Of a DNA stretch of 64,000 nucleotides, positions 1-12,408 are shown one piece after another. The translations under genes and the position numbers were made by a program. The first letter of the stretch is position 1. Each line of letters opens with the position of its first letter. The DNA is from Unio delphinus. Taxonomy: Eukaryota > Mollusca > Bivalvia > Unionida > Unionidae. Location of the stretch: NCBI GenBank assembly GCA_029339505.1, contig JAQISU010000193.1, positions 253,001 to 317,000 of the forward strand, read 5' to 3'. The notes beneath the pieces are model-generated. The model did no database searches. It saw only the letters and a program-made list of their open reading frames with translations, and was not told the origin of the DNA.

Positions 1-1172
1 ATCGGAGTTAATCAAATGAAAAAGTTAAAAACAAATTGCAAATCTTATAGATTAATAAGTTACTAAGTTGCAGAAAAACAATAATAAATACAATTTTGAC
101 ATCCATGTGACGAAATCTCGGAATTAGTATATATTATCCTTTTGCTTACTTAAGCAATGCGGCAATAATTGACAGGGAACCACGAGCAGTCTTAACCATA
201 ACCATTACTTATAAATGTACGTCATATCCGTCTTTGCCACGCGGAAATTACCTATTGTGGCCGGAGATTGCCGAGAAATTTTTTTCATTTGAAAAACGAA
301 ATTTTTAGTTTATTTAAACATTTGAATGGTGTACATCTATGATAAATGCATTTATATTATGACTATAATGATATTGGACTTTTGTACAATATAGGTGGCC
401 GGTGACCTTTACCTTGAGTTTGCTTTCCTGGTTATTGTAAAAATAATAACGATTAAAACTGAAGACATTTCCCAAAATCACCAATGACCTAACGTTAAAG
501 CTACTTCTGCTTACTAAACAGCAAAGGGAAAGAAGAGATGAGTTAACATATTAACACACCAGAATAAGTTAAATCGTCTCCATTATCACAGTTTACAGTT
601 TGATAGAATTACATAATAAGTATGTTTGAAGTTTACCTAGATTAAGATATGTGTTTGTGAAAAATGATACATTACGTATCATTTTGTTTTCGTTGGAAGA
701 ATGGTGCCATATAAATGTGTTATAAACTAAAGTCAATCCTATTTCGATATACACAATGTTGGCGTTTTGAGCCCGGTACAACATTTTCATTAATAAAACA
801 TCAACATTGTATCTGTTACAAGATGCAATCGAATGAGGAATCGCAAACGAGGAAAAGATGGATAAAGACGTTACTGTCTCAGATTCAACGTAAAAGAAGA
901 CCTTACATATTCTAAAATTACCCAATTATGTACCGTAATATAGGGAGGACATTTTTTAAATAATTGTTTTAAAAATTGGTGACAGGTATAATTGCCAGTA
1001 ATGAAGTGTTTCGCCCACTACAATGATTTAAGAAGCAGATGTATTATTACATTCAGCATGATGGCAGTGGTTTACCACTTGTACACTTCTGTTTTATGAG
1101 CGCATGCGCGCAGAAGATATCAATAATAACATAATTTTCCTTTTAAATTCAGGTTAAATCTTTCCAGAGAAA

Positions 1173-1268
<96 letters not shown>

Positions 1269-2022
1269 CTGGATTTGAACTTTCTTCGTATGCATTTGAT
1301 GCGGCAATAATTGACAGGGGACCACGTGCAGTCTTAACCATAACCTTATCAATAAATATTGATGGACAGTGTGAAACGTATGTATTGTATATCACTTCAG
1401 TGAATTATTAGTATTTCTTTGACCTAATCCATTCATACACGGTCAAGCATAAACAGGATTATTCTGTTTTGTTTAAATCGGAAATGCCTTGTGGGTTAGA
1501 ACAGTCAAGCATGGAATGAATGTACTAACTTTGAATATACGAATGTCCTCTTTGCACATTTGCTATGGTACACGTAAAATTTATCAAGGTGCCATATACT
1601 TTAATGAAACTATTCCCGTTGGAATGGAGATATATTTCACATTGCAAAATGACACACTACCTATGACTGTGTTTGTGTTAGGATAATGGTGCCATATAAA
1701 TTTGTTGTAAACCAAAGTCAGTCATAATTCTACTTACACAATGAAGGCAATAATAGCCTGGAACAGTATTTGTATTGATGAACTTTCATCACACTCATGT
1801 TATAAGATGCAATTAAATTATGAATCATAAAGGAGGAAAAAAATTTAAACACGTTTTGGTTTCAGATCCAACGTAAAAGAAGGCCTTACTTGTTGCAAAA
1901 TTACATAATTAATAACCTAATTAAATACCGTAATATAGGGAGTAAATTTGCTTGAAATGTTACAATAATAGGTGAAAGCCACGATTTCCAACAATAAAGT
2001 GTTTCATCCACATTGAAATAAT
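1..2022. other. 3' flank of Ly6-like gene A; no gene seen
   Basis: This is non-coding duplicated DNA downstream of the gene A stop codon. A 65-residue ORF at 1489-1686 is roughly kept in copy 2 at 45904, but it has no splice context or domain that I recognise, and neighbouring non-coding DNA is conserved equally well. Confidence 0.6.
1174..1267. repeat. (TA)n microsatellite
   Basis: An uninterrupted TA run of about 94 bp. At the same place in duplication copy 2 (about 45670) only 'agtatatgtatattgc' remains, so the run expanded or contracted after the duplication. Confidence 0.98.
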
Positions 2023-2223
2023 CTATATGACAGCTCTTAGCAGACACATGATTGTTAATGATGCAATTAAAAACGTAAACATACTTGCTTTAAGCCCACA
2101 CATATTAGAGTTGCATTCAGTTGTTGTGTTCGATGTTTTGGGTACATTACAGCATTGTGAACATGTAATCCGACCGTCAGTGGCTGCTCTTTTTCCGACG
2201 AGAGGGTCTGTTGTCTTGCAGGC
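2023..2223 (-). CDS. Ly6-like gene A, terminal exon
   Basis: Minus-strand exon opened by a pyrimidine-rich stretch and AG (cttttaaag|GCCTGC) and ended by TAG at 2025-2023. In phase 0 it gives 66 residues: a cysteine-rich part with C-x2-CC ('CSQCC'), then 'ECN' and 'MCG', then a hydrophobic end (FTFLIASLTIMCLL). That is the last half of a Ly6/three-finger fold followed by a GPI-type or transmembrane tail. The homologous exon at 46324-46614 keeps the frame despite one 3 bp indel and several substitutions, which suggests constraint. Upstream exon 4 (3201-3272) joins in phase. Whether gene A is still expressed is doubtful because its next exon has lost its acceptor. Confidence 0.7.
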   Translation of the reverse strand, partial: ACKTTDPLVGKRAATDGRITCSQCCNVPKTSNTTTECNSNMCGLKASMFTFLIASLTIMCLLRAVI

Positions 2224-2914
2224 CTTTAAAAGAATAAAAACGCAGTTTTTTATTATATAAAAAAACATTATTTGTTTATCAATTTAATATTTGGCGTACA
2301 TGAGAAACATATATGCGACATTCAATCTTAGGACAAAGACAAGTATATACCCTAGCAGTTATCTACCCCAGTAACAACAATAATTTTGCGTCATTTCCTA
2401 CAAGTAGGAACACGATAATAACGGTCCTTGCGATGAAATATCAACAACAGTAGTAACAAATGCTTTCATAGCGACGTTAATGAAGAAGCATGACGTTACT
2501 TCTAAAATATATTGATGGTTCAAGCCACCATTTTGTCAATACAACAATACAACCAATAAAAACAGTCATATACATAGATATTACAAACATGATTGAAAGA
2601 AATACTAGTCTGAAAGAGCTTACGAAACCATTCCTATAAAGTACACCCCAATACGCAAGACTCTGCTTGGTAACATTATTGTATATCCCGTACAATGTAT
2701 TTGAAATTATAAATATAATAATAGTCTGAAAATAGATACGAATATAACAAATATAGTATTATTACAGTATAGATCATGTATTTAGTTGTTAGGTCGCGTA
2801 AAGATTTCAGCCTAAAAAATTCCGTACTTGATCCGACGCTTCATATCTCATAAATATAGATGTATTCCAATATTGACAACTGGACGTGGTATAGCAATCA
2901 AGCTAGCGGTGGTG

Positions 2915-3075
<161 letters not shown>

Positions 3076-3200
3076 CGGAGGGGGTCATGAATGCTAGTTT
3101 ACTTTGAGAATTAACGTTTGAAGGCCTGTAATTGCTTTAAACGACAAATCGTTTTTAGTTATCTCTATTACCTATAGAGCATCAAATTCAAGTTTCTCAC

Positions 3201-3272
3201 CGTCATAGATCTGCAGCCAGCATTGAAAAAAGTATGTAATGTTGATGTGATTATTGCGTCTGTATAGCATTC
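3201..3272 (-). CDS. Ly6-like gene A, exon 4
   Basis: A 72 bp phase 0-0 exon on the minus strand with a strong acceptor (tcttatttatctccag|GAATGC) and donor (ATGACG|GTGAGA). It encodes 24 residues with 'ECYTD' at the start and 'AGCRSMT' at the end, the middle part of a Ly6 domain. It is the paralogue of the gene B exon at 47469-47540; the two differ mostly between the cysteines. Its phase fits the terminal exon at 2223-2023. Confidence 0.65.
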
Positions 3273-4201
3273 CTGGAGATAAATAAGAGCATTGTAACTC
3301 GGACTGGAAAAGCTTATGCTACTTATGGTTGTGCAACATTCCTTATTTTTCTTTCCATATAACTCCATAGTTACATTGGTCACTCGAATATTGTAATGCT
3401 TTGAGTGTTTGTATACACGATCACATTTATATATATGTTTCTAAATAAGTATTTTAAAAGTATTTCTTTTTTTGTGTATTGATCGATCTTAATGCAATAT
3501 GTATCGTTGCATATATGTATAGTTGCGTATAAGTATGGTGACAAACGTTGGATATAACTTAACAACTGAGAGGTCAAAGCAGACATCAGAAGAATTCATC
3601 TTCATCAGCTATATATTACACATAATTTAAAAGTAACATGACATTTAAAATGTTGGTATAAAGCAAATTGATATACCAACACTTATGATGCATCAAATTG
3701 AAATTGCACATGGCGCAATAATACGAATATATAAACTGTCTTTCAATGCAGGTCTATAGATCAATCATGAATTTATTCTCATTGATTAATTATTGATAAC
3801 ACATGAAAGTAGTCATAAAAGGTATTAATAGTCCATGTATACTAAATTAAATTTAAATGGTACACAATTTCACCCGAGTTGCTTCACATTTCCATTCCCG
3901 TCTCCCATCTCTTGTGTAAGGGACGAAATAAGCCCAATTTTTTAATGAGAGAGAAAAACATATTTTCCTGGACAAAATATTAAAACTGAACTTGTACTAA
4001 GTAACGTACCGTAATCTGACTCGTCTGAACGGTATGCGTACGCTTTCTTTAGGATCTATCTATCGTGTTCATAATATCAATAATACATAGCTGCAATATG
4101 TTAAATTTGTCCCGTACGAGGAACACATACTATATCGTTTTTAATTCCTTTGTTGTCGTTTTAATGTTCAAATACAACAAAAATGTCCAAATGATCGGCT
4201 C

Positions 4202-4271
4202 CGTTCTCTGTGTTTATCTATATGTCTGTCTCTGTCTCTCTGTCTCTATCTCTGTCTCTGTCTCCCTACAC

Positions 4272-4331
<60 letters not shown>
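4202..4331. repeat. CT-rich / (CT)n microsatellite
   Basis: Degenerate CT and GTCT repeats grading into a pure CT run at about 4278-4330. The copy 2 counterpart has lost this block. Confidence 0.95.
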
Positions 4332-4333
<2 letters not shown>

Positions 4334-4503
4334 AATAATCATATTACCAGCAATGGCCTAGAGTATATTCGTATATTTATTCAACTATACCAATAACGTG
4401 TAAGTTTCAGTTAATCCTTACAAATAAAACTTATATTAGCTTCGTTCATCCGATTAAGAGTGTAAATATTTCTATCAAATCCTACAATTATGTAACCCAA
4501 TAC

Positions 4504-4598
4504 CTCATTCCTCGAACAGGGTTGCGACTCCTTGCAATCCACAAGAGTTAGAGCATTCCTGCAAACGCGACACTCCAGCAGCCCATGTGATGTTGGGG
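4504..4598 (-). pseudogene. Ly6-like gene A, exon 3 remnant without splice acceptor
   Basis: The coding part matches the gene B exon at 48421-48521 and keeps 'LECRVC' and 'PCSRNE' followed by the same GTATTG donor. The acceptor tract (T-run then AG) that opens the exon in copy 2 is gone: after the shared 'gttgggg' copy 1 runs straight into 'cgtgcgtgtatg'. A deletion therefore removed the tract together with most of the TATG repeat that follows in copy 2. Without another acceptor the exon cannot be spliced in as it is in gene B. Confidence 0.65.
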
Positions 4599-4886
4599 CG
4601 TGCGTGTATGTATGTATCGATTGTCTCTATGATGAGCATGTAATTCTCCTTATTTTTTACGTTTTGCTATTATGATATAAATGAAAGACAAGTAGTTTAC
4701 TAATTTTAAAGGCATCTATAAATCATTTTCAAATTTGTTTCCGTTTAATTGAAGTTTGATTGTTAAAATTATTTTTATACGTTTCTCTTAAATGGTTTAC
4801 TTATTGAAGTAAAGACCAGAAAAGTGTAAATTATATAAATCAAAAATTTGAATTCTTCCTGTAATCTTTCAAAACACACACACGTA

Positions 4887-4888
<2 letters not shown>

Positions 4889-4940
<52 letters not shown>
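4889..4940. repeat. (TA)n microsatellite
   Basis: TA run of about 52 bp; copy 2 has an A-run plus a TA run at the matching place (about 48922-48966). Confidence 0.95.
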
Positions 4941-4945
<5 letters not shown>

Positions 4946-6104
4946 GTAACCAACCGTTTTAAAATTGAATTTTATATATTTTGTTATGTAATTTTTAATT
5001 TATTTAGTTCTTCCAAAGAATTATATATAGGAAAGGATAAATGGGTGTTTCATGGAAACAAGCTATACCAACTTGGACTGATAAAAGGGACACAGCTAAA
5101 CATTATCAAAAATTAATAATTCAAAACTACCAATGTCATCGGTAAACATTGTTTGTAGAACAGTTTCAAGAGATCTGGCGTTTCACTTGAAATAAAATCT
5201 GATATATCGTACACATCAAAATGAGACTGACTTTGTACAACATTTGAACGACATATGTCATTTACAGAAACAGCACTGATTGGTAAAGTCATCCTATTAT
5301 TTATATGTACATGTTGTATCGCCTATTAAGGTACCACAAGACATACTAGAATGATCGATCAATTATAGACCCTCTGGAATGAAAGAAAAAACAAAAGAGA
5401 AAATGTTAGCGAATAATTACTATTGAAACCGTTTGTAAATGGTGTCCTCAATTTCCAAACTTGGATACTGTTTACCAACCTTTGAAATTGTATTGTGTTA
5501 AAATATATAAATCATCACTGATACATATTTTTGACACTGAAAAAATTCCAATTTTATATGATTCAGTGAGCAAGATAATGTATTTTGTCTTATTTATGAC
5601 GTGTCCTCACTTTCATTTCGACATCACAACGTTTTAATTTAACAAAAAAAAATCTTCTACAGGTATGGGTATAAATCATTGCACATCAAAAACTTTACAT
5701 TATTTGAAACAGCAGAAAATATATTTTGACGACTCTTGGGAGGTAGATATTTGGAACTTTTAACCTATAAATTCGAAATGCTATCGAGTTGAAACACATT
5801 TTGTTCACATGAGGTCGGTGATTGAATGCATCATTATTCTACAGCGTCATGTTTTTTTCTTAAACGAAATCAAACTGTCGATGATGTGCAATTCATAAAA
5901 CAAAGCAAACGAAGCTGAAGTTTTAATGTACTAAAATCAGAGAAAAACAATTTTCTTCAATTTTTATATAATAGAAACATGAAGTGAATTCGAAGTTGAA
6001 AATCAGATACAGAAAAATATATATCATCGAAACAAAGAATTGGCCAAATGTTAACTTGTATACAAAATATCACGCAAATACTAATTTGAAGGACAAGCAA
6101 TCTA

Positions 6105-7300
6105 AATGAAACCTTATCATATGACGTTTTAATTATTACATTTACATTTTCCCTGTATCATTCAAGGAGAAGATCCCTTGCAAGTCTGCACAATTGTCGT
6201 AGTTTTAAAACATATTATCTCCACAGTACTATGTTGAAAATAATATTTATAAATCGCTTGGACAATTGCTAACATATTTTGCTAAAATGAAATAAATGGA
6301 ACTCTTTAGAAATCAAAATATATCATTTCTGTCCTTAATGTCAAAATTATATCGTCTAGGGGAACTTATCTCGTTCTCTATGTATGTATCTCTAAGAGTC
6401 TATATTTACCCTTTCGTTTTTCTCTTCATTGATTGACAAGTTTGTTTCCTTTCTTGCCTTGCTTCCGTTTCTCTCTTTATGTGTCTATATAACCTTACAT
6501 AGTTACAGTATTTGAGACATTGATGCCAAATACATGCATTCAATTAGTAAAATACTGCCAATATAGTTTGGATGAGTTAATTAAATTTCATCGCTCTCAA
6601 CTTTACTTATTTAATCGTGAACATGTCTGCATTTATTTGCATAAATATGTTACACATCATTTATCTCCATGTTCTGTTTTGTTAAAGGTTTTCTATGAAC
6701 AACGCATTTGAATAAACATCTGTCCTAAATTTGTAGAGATGTCGTTCTATTCATTAACGCCGGTAGGTGTGGGCGATACCGTAAAAGCCTGCCAGTAAGA
6801 AAATAGATTCAGACAAGAATTCATTCTTGCTTTTACAATCACCAGGTTGTGCAAACATCTATTAACTCCAATATTAATTCAGCCTTTTGTGTTCAATATT
6901 CATTTTTTTTACTGCAAGCACTTCATTCGGCTTCGATGCCACTGTTTAAGATTAATGTATTCAGCTCAATTGACCCCACCCCCATCCCCCCCCCAAAAAA
7001 AATGCATATTGAATGTTAAATAGGCAAATGTTATATATTGGTCTGAAACACAGGTAATCATTGCAACTATACCTGACGTTTGAATCACACAAGGTTATCT
7101 GGATCAAGAACAGTCAACTTGTGCCATAGTTAACGATTGTAACACACCTATTGAACAGATAGTACCCGAGTGTATCATCTCGTGTAGATCCATATTGTTA
7201 TTTACGCTTAACGATTTTCATTAGTACATTCTAGGTACACTTATCTTGATGTAAACATTTAATGGAGAAAGCATTTTATAAATTATATCTAATGAACGAT
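6105..7300. other. Segment present only in duplication copy 1
   Basis: Homology with copy 2 stops near 6104/50124 and resumes near 7305/50150. The roughly 1.2 kb between has no clear ORF, terminal repeat or target duplication. It is either an insertion in copy 1 or a deletion in copy 2. Confidence 0.6.
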
Positions 7301-8160
7301 AAATTATGGTGAAGTTTATAGCTGTTTATATGTCGTTTAAAATTTAGCTTTAAAAGTAGCAAACAGCTGCGATGGTCTGAAGAACACAATCTCTATTTCT
7401 ATGAACTATATTTGGTGTTGAAATCATCAATGTAATGTTTTCATAATGCAAGATGTAATCTCTGTAACAATCAGTTGTTACAATACGAATCAATATTATC
7501 TATGCATGATATATACATGGAGAAAAATGTTATGAAAATCTCTCCAGCCCTTACAAAGGTACGGGTTAAACAAAGAAATGTTAACAGACTTTTTAAAAGG
7601 AACGGACGGACGGACGGAAAACACACCAGAGCATAATAAATTTGAAATAAAATATTTAAAAGCTAGCTCAACTAAATTTGTTTATAAAGTATTTCTTTAT
7701 CTCTTTGTGTCCATGGTGTGATTTAAAGCGTAAAATATCACATTTTGTGCCTCGCACTATAATAGAATTTTGAAAAACTTCTTGTTACGAATATCAATAG
7801 TCATAAATGATAATTATCTGGTGCCACCGGCGTTATGTTTTGTTACCACAATCCTTGCATTAAAATAAGAATGTGACGAGTAACAGTATTATCCATACAA
7901 GTTTGGGTTTATTGACACTACGTAAAACTCATTGTATATATCTCGAGATGAATTAAAAATATAATGTGCTCTTTACTAAGTTCCTTACATTATTGCCCAT
8001 ACATATAAAATTTTACAGAAAATTTTAAACGGCTATTTATGGTAAAATATTAGTATGTGATGTGATCCTTACCTCATTACTTATGACAATGATATTGGAT
8101 AATATTTTATGGTTTTTATTTGAATAGCTTTTTGCGTTATCGTACAAACACTAAGTGGGT

Positions 8161-8311
8161 ATGTGAGAAAGCTTGCCAGTAGCTTCTCGTGGGTCGGTGG
8201 TTCTTCCCGAGGTTTCCCCGGGTTCTTCCTCCACAATACTGGCCGCCATATATAGCTTATCGTGTGCTGAAATTAGCGTTAAACCTTACAACAACAACAA
8301 CAACAACAACT
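8161..8311 (+). mobile_element. SINE/LINE-type 3' end with (CAA)n tail
   Basis: A GC-rich stretch unlike its surroundings (gtgggtcggtggttcttcccgaggtttccccgggttcttcc ... actggccgccatatatagc ... ttagcgttaaacc) ends in (CAA)n. This layout is the common 3' end of short retroposons in bivalve and other mollusc genomes. No tRNA-like head with A and B boxes is visible, so this is a truncated copy. Family not identified. Confidence 0.45.
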
Positions 8312-9517
8312 AATAACTAATTTGGGATCGACGTAGAGACTTAGGGATATATGGATGTACGAATGGAAAGCAGTTCAATAAACTTCCCTTTTGCGACAAC
8401 TGTGTTTGCATGAAATGTACAGAGAAGACGACATCTATCTAATCTGTCTCGTTCCCAATTCACTCTGTTCTTAAGAGTTTAAAGTGACCCATAACGAAAG
8501 ACTCGTTGCTCTAATGTTTGAACCTCTGCTTAACAATCAGTTTGAGAGAATGTTCCGGGTGCACATACAAAATTTAGCTTGTCACGTTTTGAAATTCATT
8601 TTTAAAAAAAAATGTAATTTGAAAAAAATGTTGCACAATATATGCTACCTTTTGAAGAAGTCCTCCCTCATCGATGAGAATATATAGAATAAAGATCAAA
8701 ATAAGAGCTATGGGTCATCATATACCACTATGAGGAAATGAATCAATCAATATAACAGAGTTCCCGAATGAGGTCATGAACAGATGGGCGATTTTTACCA
8801 TTGAGGTTATATGGTGTTTGGAAGTTGAAATAAATTCATTGAATCTGAAGATACTGTTACAAAACATACATAAACAACGCAAATCTGGCTTTCGGTTAGT
8901 TCGATAATAATAGTCCATATGCTGCTTTTGCTTAAGAGTGCCTTGTTGAAAATGGTAAATTTTTGTGACTCCATATTGGAGAAACTACCAGGTTGCCCAT
9001 CGTCCAGGTAAACAGGAGTAGTATACTGGGGCTGTTTTAGGGGACAATAGAAAAATACATTACCGCCACCCCACCCCCCATGAGCTGTTTAGGGACAAGG
9101 GAAAGTGGAATGGTTGTATAAGGACAATAGGAATGTAACAGGCGTGGTGACGTCACAGTACTGAATATATACAATATACAACATACAATAATACATACAG
9201 TAATATACATAGACAGACATTTCACATTATTTTGTTTCTTGATGCAAAGAAAGCAAATCGTTTCGAGAACTATGAGTGGCTCTGAAAAGGGCTTTTGGGT
9301 TCCTCTTCTTCTTATTATATGTTCTCTCCGGTTTTTCCACCAGCTCATGGATTTTCCAATGATTCCTTTTATCTTGAGGAACATTGAAGACTTCCCGCTG
9401 TCTTATTATATGATGCTTTTGCAGTGGTTGTGGATGTGGCTGTCGTACTGGGACTGGTTGTGGAGGTGTCCTCACCTCAGATTTCACCTGACAGACTGAG
9501 CATATCATCGTTCAGTA

Positions 9518-9860
9518 ACACGAAACGATTCGGTGGCCCAGTTGGGTAAGTAAACGTTGTTGAAAGTGCGGTTGGTTTCGCCAATGCGCACCCAATCTCC
9601 TGCTGCCAACACTCTACCTTTGTTGGGAACAGTCCAAGTTGGAGACGTACAAAACAGGGCGCTCAAAAACAGTCACTTATTTGTTACTAGGGGGCTCGTT
9701 CTATGCTCTGATGGTAAGATTGGTTGTACGCTTGGACAAGGTGGGGTAAGATGTTGATGTACTTCAGAGTTTGTTGATGCGTAAAATATTTCCTCATTTA
9801 TTCCTTCAATGTGCAGTGAAAACGTCCCATGATAATGACTTTGGTTTCGGGATTCTCAAT
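9518..9860 (-). pseudogene. Retroviral-type (rve) integrase C-terminal remnant
   Basis: Minus-strand frames give, in order, 'FTIENPETK', 'GRFHCTLKE', then a stop, 'KYFTHQQTLKYINILPHL', 'VQAYNQSYHQSIERAP', more disruption, then 'AGDWVRIGETNRTFNNVYL' and 'PNWATESFRV'. This is the usual order of the last third of an rve integrase: the ERFxxTLK segment, the YNxxYHxSI segment, and the SH3-like GDxVRI...YLPNW domain. Stops and frameshifts separate the pieces, and no catalytic Asp residues were found upstream. It is not similar in detail to the Polinton integrase at 37107. The host element is not identified. Confidence 0.6.
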
Positions 9861-10365
9861 GGTGAAACAATAAATGATACTTTTCTTAAATTCTATTTTT
9901 ACTTCTGGTTTATTTTCTTTCTTTTACACTTCTGTCGAAGGAGAAGTGGGCATCATTTTTTAGACCAGTTTTTGTGTTCTTCCCGTTGGGTAGTGGTGGA
10001 AGTGGTCAACAAGGACGCTGCAATATTACCAGGAATGGTAGCTGCGGAGTGTGTTTGAAAGACTTCTCGTGCGTCTTCTTCCTCAGGTACATTTATGGTT
10101 GCACCTGTCTTGACATCTGGCTGTAGTGATAGTGAGAGATTACTTGGTATAAATCAATAGTGTAGGTATCTTAGGCGTAGTGACAGGGTTGAGTTGTTTG
10201 CCACTTGAAGGTTGTTTCCTCTTGTGTCGTAATAAAATAAGTCTAATACAATTGTTTCAGAATCCTTAACTCAGTCAACATGTAAACGAGTACCGTCACC
10301 GTTTGACTTTCATTTTCCTCCTTCTATCCTAGACCTTGTCTCTTTACTGCTGCTTCTTCTTCCTG

Positions 10366-10602
10366 TCATTTCCTTCTTTTTACCTTTTCTTGGTGTTGTT
10401 GCTGTTTAAAATAGACGACGTGTGGTAAGGAAGGAGAATGCGGTGAAGGTTCTGGTAACAGAACAAATTCTTGCGAAGAAGAGAGAAAATCATCTAGATC
10501 ACAATTAAAATCGGCATCTTTTGGGAGCAGAATTGTGTTGACTTTGGTAGCCGCTGCTGTACCATCCCTTCTCGTCACCACGAACGATGCACCCCAATTC
10601 AT
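10366..10602 (-). pseudogene. Unrecognised 78-residue ORF, possibly part of the same dead element
   Basis: Begins 'MNWGASFVVTRRDGTAAATK', is acidic and Ser/Pro-rich in the middle and ends Lys/Arg-rich. Base composition here (9.2-10.7 kb) is less AT-rich than its surroundings, which together with the integrase remnant suggests one decayed mobile element. No domain recognised. Confidence 0.2.
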
Positions 10603-12129
10603 CGTCTTCTTAGTTTAGTTTCCGTCATATTCGAGCTCCCTCGCATAGATTCACGGCGCACTGACGCCAACGCACTTTTAAAGAGAATTTATAGTCACAG
10701 ACCACTCTTAGGATTGGGAGATTTCGCACTGTGATTTTAGTAACGCGGGTTAGAAATGGTGAACGAACTCATTCTAATTAGATCCACTCTTCCACGATAA
10801 ATAACCGCAGTTCACTGCATTACCTTTATCTTTTCTAGTCACAAGATGTGGACAAACGTAGAACCGCCTACTCTCGCATCGTCAATGCTGATCCTCACAG
10901 AATTAACCATGTATGTGAAATAAACATGGACAATACGAGTGTTTGGAAAAGAAGAAATTATTTGCAGAGAAATGGCTTTTTGAAAAGAGTATATGTATAC
11001 CGTCTAGAAATCAGAAGTTTGAGGATGAGAAGCAGACCTAGGCGTCGCCCTCTATGTTAACGAAATGATGTTGACATAAAACCCAACGATCCTTTTCAGG
11101 GTCACTTATGCCTCGAAAAGATTTGCTTTCTTGCCTAAATAGTTATTTTAGTCGTTTGTATTATTGTATAATTGCTAGTGACTGTATATTGTATGTTGTA
11201 TGTATTATATAAGTCGAAGTCTATGTCCCACTCTTTGGTCCCTATTGAGGTCAGCTCGGTACACACCTGTTCTGACAATTGTTGCAACATTGCTACCAAT
11301 CTTCAGTACCGTGATGTCACAACACCTGTTCATATTGTCCCTATGCAAAACCTAACGTATATGCCACTGTACCTTGTTCGTACAGAGACCCAATATTCCT
11401 TATGATCAATTCTCCTTCACGCTAGAGTTGTCCACGGGTTGGGGGTGGGGCGGTGGTGGGGGTGTGAGTTGTCTATGATGTATTTTTCTATTGACTATAG
11501 GGTGCCCCACACTACTAAGTATCTGACACAATCATAATAAATCACAAAAACCATCGCAGATCTTTAAATAAACTAGAGGATTTGAAGACAGTTGGATAAC
11601 TGTGTCAGTCAGGAGATAAAAGAAAAAAGAAAATTATTTATAATGTCTCAACCCTGAAAAACGTTTTGGCCCCAGTAATTAATAAACCACCACCCGCCCC
11701 CCGCAACATGCAATGTTCTAATATAACATACATTGGTGGGGAGCTTGCATGACCAACGCATGAAGAAATGATATCGGCTGAAGCTTAAACTAAATGGTGG
11801 AAATGTGTGCTTTTGTTTATAAGTAACAGTGAAACCTAAAATGTCTTCATCTCGTATGGATTTGCCACAATTCACCAAAACGAAATGGCTAGAATGTACA
11901 AGATTTGGTGTAGAACGGAAAAGCAAATGCAGGCATTAGAACATCATACATCATTATCCACATCACTAGATCGAAACTACGCTCTCAATGTCATACACTG
12001 CAGCTCTAGGTACGGCAAATAAACGTATGTGTGCTCAGTGAATGCTGTCACAATAGACTCCATCATGTCTGAACTATTTGGTCCATATTTTCGTAAATAC
12101 GTTTAGGTTGATATCTGGTTAGATCTAAG

Positions 12130-12130
<1 letters not shown>

Positions 12131-12164
<34 letters not shown>
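12131..12164. repeat. (GT)n microsatellite
   Basis: Uninterrupted GT run. Confidence 0.97.
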
Positions 12165-12171
<7 letters not shown>

Positions 12172-12350
12172 TTAAATTTGATTTAACACTTTGCTCATAT
12201 TGATACGATGTTTGCTGTGTGACAGTTCATAGTGATATCCATCACTACAGTATCATGCGTAAGACATGTGGCAGCCTGCATCACAAAGTCAATTTTGAAG
12301 ATATTACTTGATTGTTAAGAGTACTATTAAATGGACTCAATTGCTTAACG

Positions 12351-12354
<4 letters not shown>

Positions 12355-12405
<51 letters not shown>
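12355..12405. repeat. (GA)n microsatellite
   Basis: Uninterrupted GA run. Confidence 0.97.

Positions 12406-12408
<3 letters not shown>

Noticed and set aside
1489..1686. Conserved 65-residue ORF in both duplication copies (also 45904-46125)
   Set aside because: Surrounding non-coding DNA is as similar, the ends differ, and no splice or start context supports it.
3272..3316. Longer exon 4 using an acceptor at 'cttttccag' (about 3316)
   Set aside because: The AG is not conserved in copy 2 (cttttccaa), and the resulting phase does not fit exon 3, whereas the site at 3272 fits in both copies.
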